A stretch of DNA of 8,785 bases from an uncultured Eubacteriales bacterium (GTDB lineage Bacteria; Bacillota_A; Clostridia; Peptostreptococcales; Anaerovoracaceae): contig CADATR010000066.1 of NCBI GenBank assembly GCA_902790885.1, positions 1 to 8,785 of the forward strand, in the 5' to 3' direction. The notes under the pieces are model-generated. The model made no database searches, was not told the origin of the DNA, and was given only the letters and a program-made list of their open reading frames with translations. Of the stretch, positions 1-5,851 are shown in pieces. The position numbers and the translations under genes were made by a program. Numbering within the stretch: position 1 is the first letter of the stretch; every line of letters starts with the position of its first letter.

Positions 1-194
1 CATTTACTGAAGCACTTAAAAACCTTCAGAATGCCGCTGCCGAGATAGGCAGGCAGGCAACGACTCTTGAGGATTCGCTCAGGCTGTTTGACGAGGGAAT
101 GAAAGAGGCCGAATACTGCAGAAAGATACTCGACAGCGCCGAGCAGAAGATACAGCTCTATGAGAACGGAGAACTTAAAGATGCGCAGCTTTGA
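1..194 (+). CDS. xseB: Exodeoxyribonuclease VII small subunit, 3' part
   Basis: This is the C-terminal part of XseB; the reading frame is open from base 3 and the start lies before the window. The 63 visible residues match the family pattern: a helix with a TLEDSLRLFDEG segment (family form LEESLxLFEEG), then a second helix with AEYCRKILDSAEQKI. XseB is a small helical protein that binds several copies to XseA, forming the exonuclease VII that degrades single-stranded DNA into oligonucleotides in the cytoplasm. Since the family is usually 70-80 residues, only about 10-20 N-terminal residues should be missing. The stop codon lies inside the start of ispA, an overlap that suggests translational coupling. 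xseA is expected just upstream but cannot be seen. The short family makes the call depend on the LEESL-like motif and on context, which agree. Confidence 0.88.
   Translation, partial: FTEALKNLQNAAAEIGRQATTLEDSLRLFDEGMKEAEYCRKILDSAEQKIQLYENGELKDAQL
168..171 (+). promoter_or_regulatory. Ribosome binding site deciding the ispA start
   Basis: GGAG lies 9 bases before the ATG at 181, inside the xseB coding sequence. The alternative in-frame ATG at 160 has no comparable purine-rich site before it and would add seven residues before the usual family start. This favours 181 as the true ispA start. Confidence 0.6.
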
Positions 195-1071
195 AGAATA
201 TAAAGATATCATCAACAGCCGCCTGACCGATCTCATCGGAGACGCGGGGGAAGAGGCGGCAGAGCTCGCTGACGCGATGAAGTACAGCCTCGAAGTAGGC
301 GGAAAGAGGCTCAGGCCCGTTCTGCTGCTCGCGTCATGCGAATTCGCCGGCGGAATCATCGAAGAGGCGGTTCCGTACGCTCTCGCCCTCGAATACATAC
401 ACACATATTCGCTGATCCACGATGATCTCCCGGCTATGGACAACGATGACCTCAGAAGGGGCAAGCCTACAAACCACAAGGTGTTTGGCGAAGCCATGGC
501 CATACTCGCCGGAGACGGACTGCTGTCTACTGCGGCTGAGATCGCTACGGGCACGCCGCTTGTTCACTCCGGCGATCCTGTAAAGATGAAGAACCATATC
601 AGGGCAGCTCACGAGATAATGTCTCGCGCAGGAGCAAGGGGCATGATAGCCGGGCAGACTGCCGACATTAAAGGCGAGCATCTTGAGCCTACGCCGGAAC
701 TCATCAGATACATCGAGCTGCATAAGACAGCCGATCTCATCACGGCTCCTGTAAGAGCCGGACTCATGCTGGCCGGTGCCGGCGATGAGGTGCTCGAAAG
801 ATTTACAGTCTACGCGAGAGACATAGGCGTTGCATTCCAGATACTTGATGACATACTCGATATAGAGGGCGACCAGGCGCTGCTCGGAAAAACGCTCGGA
901 AAAGATGCGGAGCAGGGCAAGTGCAATTACGCTTATGTACACGGCCTCGGCGCTGCCAAAAACGAGCTCCACAGGCTGACGGCAGAAGCAAAAGACGCGC
1001 TGGCTCCATACGGAGATGAAGCCTCATTCTTTACAGCACTTGCGGATTCGCTCGAAACGAGAGATCACTGA
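181..1071 (+). CDS. ispA: Polyprenyl synthetase, farnesyl diphosphate synthase type
   Basis: This is a short-chain trans-prenyltransferase of 296 residues, the usual length. It condenses DMAPP with IPP to give geranyl and then farnesyl diphosphate, the precursor for undecaprenyl phosphate and quinones. Visible motifs are GGKRLRP (residues 40-46, IPP binding), the first Asp-rich motif DDLPAMD (81-87), the second Asp-rich motif DDILD (223-227) and GKTLGKD (from 236). The first motif has the two-residue insertion, and Tyr76 sits five residues before it. In bacterial type II FPP synthases this combination limits the product to C15, so FPP synthase is favoured over geranylgeranyl or longer-chain enzymes, although product length is not proven by sequence. 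The start at 181 overlaps xseB by 14 bases and only three bases separate the stop from tlyA. dxs, often the next gene in Firmicutes, is absent here. Confidence 0.93.
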   Translation: MRSFEEYKDIINSRLTDLIGDAGEEAAELADAMKYSLEVGGKRLRPVLLLASCEFAGGIIEEAVPYALALEYIHTYSLIHDDLPAMDNDDLRRGKPTNHKVFGEAMAILAGDGLLSTAAEIATGTPLVHSGDPVKMKNHIRAAHEIMSRAGARGMIAGQTADIKGEHLEPTPELIRYIELHKTADLITAPVRAGLMLAGAGDEVLERFTVYARDIGVAFQILDDILDIEGDQALLGKTLGKDAEQGKCNYAYVHGLGAAKNELHRLTAEAKDALAPYGDEASFFTALADSLETRDH

Positions 1072-1074
1072 CAG

Positions 1075-1869
1075 ATGAAAGAAAGACTTGACGTACTGCT
1101 TGTTAATAACGGACTCGCGGAATCCCGCGAAAAGGCGAAGCGCGCCATAATGGCAGGCCTCGTGACAGTTGACGGGAGGCTCGAGGATAAACCGGGCTCT
1201 CGCTTTGACATCGATTCCGATGTTCAGGTCAAAGGCCGGGAATGCCCTTACGTGAGCAGAGGAGGGCTTAAACTCGAGAAGGCGATCAATGAATGGGGCG
1301 TCTCCTGCGAAGGGGCTGTCTGCATAGACATGGGAGCATCCACCGGCGGTTTCACGGACTGCATGCTTCAGCACGGAGCCCGTAAGGTATACGCGATAGA
1401 TGTGGGATACGGTCAGCTCGACTACAGGCTCAGAACGGATGAACGCGTGGTCAACATGGAGAAGACCAACATACGCTATCTGGATACAACACTCATCGAA
1501 GAGCCGGTCGATCTTATATCCATCGACGTCAGTTTCATTTCTCTGAAGCATATGTTCCCGGTCGCGGCTCAGGTACTCTCCGAAACAGGCCTTATACTCT
1601 GCCTTGTAAAACCGCAGTTTGAAGCTGGCAGGGAGCAGGTAGGAAAGGGCGGCATCGTAAGGGAGCCGTCGGTCCATGAGGAGGTCATCCGAAATGTAAT
1701 GGGATACGCGGAAGAGTGCGGCCTTTACGCACAGCGTCTTTCGTATTCTCCTATAAAAGGAACTAAAGGAAATATCGAATATCTACTTTTACTTTCGCGT
1801 AAAAAGTGCGATAATAAACCAGGTGTGAGTGAAACCGTAAGAGACGCTCATTCCGGCTTAAATAAATAA
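1075..1869 (+). CDS. tlyA: TlyA family rRNA (cytidine-2'-O)-methyltransferase
   Basis: The 264-residue protein has an N-terminal S4 RNA-binding domain (about residues 3-60, opening with ERLDVLLVNNGLAESREKAK) and a Rossmann-fold FtsJ-type methyltransferase domain (about 60-245). The SAM-binding motif is DMGASTGGFTDC (85-96). The Lys-Asp-Lys-Glu catalytic tetrad of 2'-O-methyltransferases is present as K66, D151 (in SIDVSF), K179 (in LVKPQF) and E235 (in KGNIEYLL). Relatives methylate C1920 of 23S rRNA and, in some species, also C1409 of 16S rRNA; which sites are used here cannot be told from the sequence. Older annotations call the family hemolysin A, but the methyltransferase motifs support the rRNA role. 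It starts three bases after ispA with only a weak GAG upstream, so coupled translation is likely. The last 20 or so residues are a hydrophilic tail beyond the core fold. Confidence 0.92.
   Translation: MKERLDVLLVNNGLAESREKAKRAIMAGLVTVDGRLEDKPGSRFDIDSDVQVKGRECPYVSRGGLKLEKAINEWGVSCEGAVCIDMGASTGGFTDCMLQHGARKVYAIDVGYGQLDYRLRTDERVVNMEKTNIRYLDTTLIEEPVDLISIDVSFISLKHMFPVAAQVLSETGLILCLVKPQFEAGREQVGKGGIVREPSVHEEVIRNVMGYAEECGLYAQRLSYSPIKGTKGNIEYLLLLSRKKCDNKPGVSETVRDAHSGLNK
1788..1815 (+). promoter_or_regulatory. Possible sigma-A promoter for the aminotransferase
   Basis: Within the tlyA 3' end, TTTACT (1788-1793, 4 of 6 to TTGACA) is followed after 16 bases by GATAAT (1810-1815, 5 of 6 to TATAAT). Transcription would start near 1822, giving a leader of about 105 bases. 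A second candidate lies closer: TTAAAT (1858-1863), 17 bases, TATAAA (1881-1886). The different codon style of the downstream gene and the hairpin after it make a dedicated promoter plausible, but such matches occur by chance in AT-rich stretches. No terminator was seen between tlyA and the aminotransferase. Confidence 0.3.
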
Positions 1870-1916
1870 CAATTTCACGTTATAAATCAACCCTAAGCTA
1901 TCACAAAAAACAACGT

Positions 1917-1922
1917 AAGGAG
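1917..1922 (+). promoter_or_regulatory. Strong ribosome binding site of the aminotransferase
   Basis: AAGGAG lies 6 bases before the ATG at 1929. It is the best Shine-Dalgarno match before any gene in the window; the sites before tlyA, mutS and miaA are weaker or badly spaced. This agrees with the high-expression codon style of the gene. Confidence 0.75.
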
Positions 1923-1928
1923 ATTCAA

Positions 1929-3125
1929 ATGGAAGTTTCAAAAAGATGTGCAGCTATGCAGTTCTCGCCAATCAGAAGATTCAACGTATTCGCATTTGAG
2001 GCCGAGAGAGAGCACGGCAAAAAAGTCTATCGTCTCAACATCGGTCAGCCTGACGTCGAGACACCTCCTTGCTTCATGGAAGCAATCAGAAAGTTCGACA
2101 AGAAGGTCATCGCATACGCTGAGTCCCAGGGTATCGACGAACTGCGCGACGCTATGATCTACTACATGAAGAGAGACTTCAACATGGAGTATGAGAGAAA
2201 AGACATCCTCATCACAAACGGCGGATCCGAAGCTCTCATCCTCGCTTTCACAGCTCTTCTCAATCCTGGAGATGAAGCTCTGATCGCTGAGCCTTTCTAC
2301 ACAAACTACAACACATTCTGCAACGAGGTTTCCGGAGTTCTCGTACCTCTTACAACTTCCGCAGAGGATGGCTATGACTGGGCTAAGAGAGACCTCATCG
2401 AGGCTGCTATCACACCTAAGACAAAGGCTATCTGCTGCCTCTCGCCTGGCAACCCTACAGGAAGAGTACTGACTCTCGAAGACATGAAGCTCATCGGCGA
2501 CATCGCCAAGGAGCATGACCTCTGGATCATCTCCGACGAGGTTTACAGAGAGTTCGTTTATGACGGAAGAGAAGCTCACTCCTTCGGACAGCTTCCTGAG
2601 ATCGCAGACAGAGTCGTTATCGTTGACTCCGTATCCAAGAGATGGTCCGCTTGCGGAGCAAGAGTCGGAGCTGCTATCTCCAAGAACGAAGAGTTCATGA
2701 GCGCTCTCCTGAAGCTCGCTCAGGGCAGACTCTGCGTACCTACACTCGAGCAGGTAGGTGCTGCTGCTCTCTACAGAATGGACAAGAGCTACTATGACGA
2801 AGCTAAGGCTGAGTACGAAGCAAGAAGAGACGCTGCTTATGAAGAGCTCTCGAAGATCCCTGGCATCGTCTGTCAGAAGCCTGCAGGCGCTTTCTACATG
2901 ACATGCAAGCTTCCTGTTGACGACATTGAGTCCTTCCTGATGTTCATGCTCAAGGAATTCGATGACAACGGCGAAACAGCAATGTTCGCACCGGCTCCTG
3001 GATTCTATGCAACAAAGGGCCTCGGCGGAAACGAGATGCGTATCGCATACGTTCTGGCACCTGATAAGATGAGAAGAGCTTGCGAGCTCATCAAGATGGG
3101 TGTTGCCGCTTACAACGCAAAGTAG
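1929..3125 (+). CDS. PLP-dependent class I/II aminotransferase (aspartate aminotransferase-like)
   Basis: This is a fold-type I aminotransferase of 398 residues, full length for the family. It should move an amino group between an amino acid and a 2-oxo acid in the cytoplasm. Visible sites are the N-terminal NIGQPDVETP, the cofactor phosphate region NGGSEALILAF, SPGNPTG with N175, SDEVYREF with D203 and Y206 (pyridine ring contacts), the PLP Schiff-base lysine K237 in DSVSKRWSACGARVG, and R371 in NEMRIAY (substrate carboxylate). The SPGNPTG and SVSKRxSACGAR variants differ from the classic NPNNPTG and SFSKTYxMTGWR forms and suggest a distinct subgroup, often annotated simply as aspartate aminotransferase; the substrate is not established. 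The gene stands apart from both operons: a 59-base gap, possible promoter and strong ribosome binding site come before it, and a hairpin follows. Its codons are strongly selected (no ATA for Ile, no AGG or CGG for Arg), unlike its neighbours, which suggests abundant protein. A recent transfer is the alternative explanation but less likely, as base composition seems similar. Confidence 0.9.
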   Translation: MEVSKRCAAMQFSPIRRFNVFAFEAEREHGKKVYRLNIGQPDVETPPCFMEAIRKFDKKVIAYAESQGIDELRDAMIYYMKRDFNMEYERKDILITNGGSEALILAFTALLNPGDEALIAEPFYTNYNTFCNEVSGVLVPLTTSAEDGYDWAKRDLIEAAITPKTKAICCLSPGNPTGRVLTLEDMKLIGDIAKEHDLWIISDEVYREFVYDGREAHSFGQLPEIADRVVIVDSVSKRWSACGARVGAAISKNEEFMSALLKLAQGRLCVPTLEQVGAAALYRMDKSYYDEAKAEYEARRDAAYEELSKIPGIVCQKPAGAFYMTCKLPVDDIESFLMFMLKEFDDNGETAMFAPAPGFYATKGLGGNEMRIAYVLAPDKMRRACELIKMGVAAYNAK

Positions 3126-3155
3126 TACAGCGCTGAACAATTCACTTGAACGGCC

Positions 3156-3181
3156 GTAGGGGGAATCTCGGTTCCCCCTAC
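3156..3181 (+). terminator. Hairpin after the aminotransferase, probable terminator
   Basis: A perfect 10-bp inverted repeat, GTAGGGGGAA and TTCCCCCTAC, encloses the 6-base loop TCTCGG. The hairpin starts 30 bases after the aminotransferase stop and ends 20 bases before the mutS ATG. The following bases ATCTTTATGG form only a poor U-tract, so termination may be incomplete; it could act as a 3' stabiliser or allow partial read-through into mutS. The position between two genes of very different codon style fits a transcript end. Confidence 0.7.
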
Positions 3182-3201
3182 ATCTTTATGGAAAACAAAA
3201 A

Positions 3202-5850
3202 ATGGCAGAAGCAAAACTTTCCCCAATGATGCAGCAATATATGGCAATCAAGGATGAGTACAAGGACGCCATCCTTATGTACCGTCTCGGAGATTTCTAC
3301 GAGATGTTCTTTGATGATGCCATTCTTGTGTCAAGGGAGCTGGAGCTTACGCTTACCGGACGCAACTGCGGTCTTGAGGAGAGGGCACCTATGTGCGGTG
3401 TTCCTTTTCATTCAGTAGACCAGTACATAGTGCGGCTCGTCAACAACGGGCACAAGGTGGCGATATGCGAGCAGGTGGAAGACCCGGCCGAAGCGAAGGG
3501 ACTTGTACGCCGCGAGATAACACGCATATACACACCGGGCACTCTCGACATAAGCGACTCGTCAAGAGGCGAAAACAACGTATTCATAGCTTCAGCATGC
3601 GTTTCCGATGATCTCACCGCCGTTGCTGTTGCCGATATAAGCACGGGAGAGCTGATCGCGTACGAATATGAGACAGAAAAGGACGGCAAACGAACGGCCT
3701 TTGACCGCCTCGTAAACGATATTTCCGTGCTCGACGTAAAAGAACTCGTGATCAGCGATGAGATCGCCTCAGAGGTCGAAAAAACGCTTTCTGAGCACAT
3801 GCTCGGCATTTATCTCGACCGCATAGACGGCTCATACTACAGATATCAGGCTGCCAGAGAAGTTCTGATGGATCAGTTCGGCGTGTCGTCACTCATACCT
3901 CTCGACCTGGAGGGCAGAGAGGAGATGACTTCCGCAGCCGGTGCTCTTCTGATGTATCTGCGCGATACCCAAAAGGGCGATCTCGATCAGTTCCGCGACA
4001 TTACTATAAGGCAGAACGACGGAGTGATGCATCTCGACAGATCCACTCTCCGGAACCTTGAGCTTCTTGAAACCATCTATGACGGGGACGTCAAAGGATC
4101 TCTTCTGGGAGTGATAGGCAGAACGAAGACGGCGATGGGAGGCAGACTCCTCAGGGCCTGGCTCAGGGAGCCTCTTACCGATGTCGCAGAGATAAACAGG
4201 CGTCTGGACGCAGTCGAAGAGCTGAGAAACGATCCTATAAAGGCCAATAACATCTCGAACTGCCTGAAGTATATCTATGACTTCCAGAGACTGACCGCCA
4301 GGATAGCAACCGGGCGCGCTGATGCCCGCGATCTCATAGCTCTCAAAAGGACTCTCGCGCAGCTGCCGGATATCAAGTACGAGCTCGCAGACGCAAGTTC
4401 GGCCCTGCTGAAAGATCTCGACGGGTCCATGGAGGAGTTCGGAGATCTTTACAGCCTCATAGACCGCTCTGTATGTGAAGAGCCTCCTATGGGCATCACG
4501 GAGGGCGGAATAATCAAACCGGGTTATTCAAAAGACCTCGACAGGCTCAAGGAATCCATATCCGGAGCAAAGGAGTGGATCGCTAATCTTGAGAATACCG
4601 AAAAGGAAAGGACAGGGATAAAGACTCTCAGAGTCGGATTCAACAAAGTCTTCGGCTACTACATCGATGTCAGCAAGGGCATGATAGACAAGGTGCCGGA
4701 TGATTACATAAGAAAGCAGACCCTCGTCAACAACGAAAGGTACATAACACCTGAACTAAAAGAAAAGGAAGACCTGGTCCTGACGGCAGAGGCCAGGATC
4801 AACAAGATAGAATACGAAGAATTCCGAAGGATAAGATCCTCGATAGAACCATACATAACAAGGCTGCAGCGCGCTTCGGCCTCTGTCGCCGTTCTTGACG
4901 TTCTCATCTCATTCGCCCGCGTTGCGGCTTCCAACGCTTATGTGAAGCCCGTAGTGAACGCCGGCGATGTGATAGACATAAAGAAGGGCAGGCATCCGGC
5001 TGTTGAACAGCTCCTCGGTGCGGGCATGTTCGTTTCTAACGACACTTACATCGACATGAGCAGCCGCAGCATGCTCATAATCACAGGCCCTAACATGTCA
5101 GGTAAATCCACCTACATGAGGCAGACGGCCATCATAGTCCTGATGGCTCAGATAGGCTGCTTCGTGCCTGCCGAAAGCGCTGTCATAGGCGTGACCGACC
5201 GCATATTCACAAGAATAGGAGCGTCAGATAACCTGGCCTACGGTCAGTCCACGTTCTACGTTGAAATGAGCGAGCTGGCGGGAATACTCAGAAACGCTAC
5301 CTCAAGGAGCCTTATAATACTGGATGAGATCGGCAGGGGGACGAGCACATTCGACGGTTTGTCGATAGCATGGGCAACAGCTTCATACCTTGCTGATCCT
5401 TCGCACAGGGTCAGGACTATGTTCGCAACTCATTATCACGAGCTTACCGACCTTGAGAGTGAGAAGGAAGGTATCCACAATCTGTCTGTCGCGGCAGCGG
5501 AAGACGGCAATGATGTGGTATTCCTCCACAACATAATCGAGGGGCCGGCGAGCAAGAGCTACGGAATCCATGTTGCCAGAATAGCCGGGATACCTGAGGT
5601 AATAAGAAAAGATGCGAAGCATAAGCTCAATGAGCTTGAGACCTTATCAGCGCAGGTGCGCGGCGATGCGCCGGACAGATCTGAGCAGATATCCTTCATG
5701 AACGACGAGCTCGCAGAAGAGGGTATGAACGCGGATGCCGCCAAGTACAGGCATCTTGCCTCAAAGTTAAAGGAACTGGATATAAACACGATGACTCCTG
5801 TCTCGGCTCTTGTAAAGCTTCAGGAGATCATCGGGGAGATAAACGACTGA
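3202..5850 (+). CDS. mutS: DNA mismatch repair protein MutS
   Basis: MutS is the dimeric sensor of base mismatches and small loops; on ATP binding it becomes a sliding clamp and recruits MutL. This 882-residue copy is of MutS1 type and complete. The mismatch-recognition domain (about residues 1-120) has GDFYEMF with the F32-Y33-E34 wedge. Connector, lever and clamp regions follow, including FNKVFGYYIDVSKG and the RYITPELKEKE stretch. The ATPase domain carries Walker A GPNMSGKS (629-636), STFYVEMSE, Walker B LIILDE (D708, E709), GRGTSTFDG and the ATHYHEL loop. Near the C-terminus QISFM (829-833) resembles the sliding-clamp-binding peptide of other MutS proteins. The wedge residues exclude MutS2. 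The ATG at 3202 has only a weak GGA upstream but gives the standard SPMMQQY N-terminus. mutL follows after one base, so the two are co-transcribed and probably co-translated. The neighbour upstream is not miaB, which is common in related genomes. Confidence 0.98.
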   Translation: MAEAKLSPMMQQYMAIKDEYKDAILMYRLGDFYEMFFDDAILVSRELELTLTGRNCGLEERAPMCGVPFHSVDQYIVRLVNNGHKVAICEQVEDPAEAKGLVRREITRIYTPGTLDISDSSRGENNVFIASACVSDDLTAVAVADISTGELIAYEYETEKDGKRTAFDRLVNDISVLDVKELVISDEIASEVEKTLSEHMLGIYLDRIDGSYYRYQAAREVLMDQFGVSSLIPLDLEGREEMTSAAGALLMYLRDTQKGDLDQFRDITIRQNDGVMHLDRSTLRNLELLETIYDGDVKGSLLGVIGRTKTAMGGRLLRAWLREPLTDVAEINRRLDAVEELRNDPIKANNISNCLKYIYDFQRLTARIATGRADARDLIALKRTLAQLPDIKYELADASSALLKDLDGSMEEFGDLYSLIDRSVCEEPPMGITEGGIIKPGYSKDLDRLKESISGAKEWIANLENTEKERTGIKTLRVGFNKVFGYYIDVSKGMIDKVPDDYIRKQTLVNNERYITPELKEKEDLVLTAEARINKIEYEEFRRIRSSIEPYITRLQRASASVAVLDVLISFARVAASNAYVKPVVNAGDVIDIKKGRHPAVEQLLGAGMFVSNDTYIDMSSRSMLIITGPNMSGKSTYMRQTAIIVLMAQIGCFVPAESAVIGVTDRIFTRIGASDNLAYGQSTFYVEMSELAGILRNATSRSLIILDEIGRGTSTFDGLSIAWATASYLADPSHRVRTMFATHYHELTDLESEKEGIHNLSVAAAEDGNDVVFLHNIIEGPASKSYGIHVARIAGIPEVIRKDAKHKLNELETLSAQVRGDAPDRSEQISFMNDELAEEGMNADAAKYRHLASKLKELDINTMTPVSALVKLQEIIGEIND

Positions 5851-5851
5851 A

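Noticed and set aside
160..180. Upstream in-frame ATG as the ispA start, adding seven residues
   Set aside because: It has no ribosome binding site, while the ATG at 181 has GGAG at good spacing and gives the normal family N-terminus.
1024..1677. 217-codon minus-strand frame across the tlyA gene
   Set aside because: It is a shadow of tlyA, whose S4 domain and full catalytic tetrad are on the + strand; the antisense translation shows no motif.
1870..1928. Possible riboswitch or leader structure between tlyA and the aminotransferase
   Set aside because: The gap is only 59 bases, AT-rich, with no more than a 5-bp pairing (ACGTT with AACGT) and no known riboswitch motif.
1938..3140. A 400-codon open frame on the minus strand covering nearly the whole aminotransferase gene
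   Set aside because: The biased codons of the + strand gene keep stops out of the antisense frame. The translation is rich in Ser, Val, Cys and Leu with no recognisable motif, and the + strand has intact catalytic residues and a ribosome binding site.
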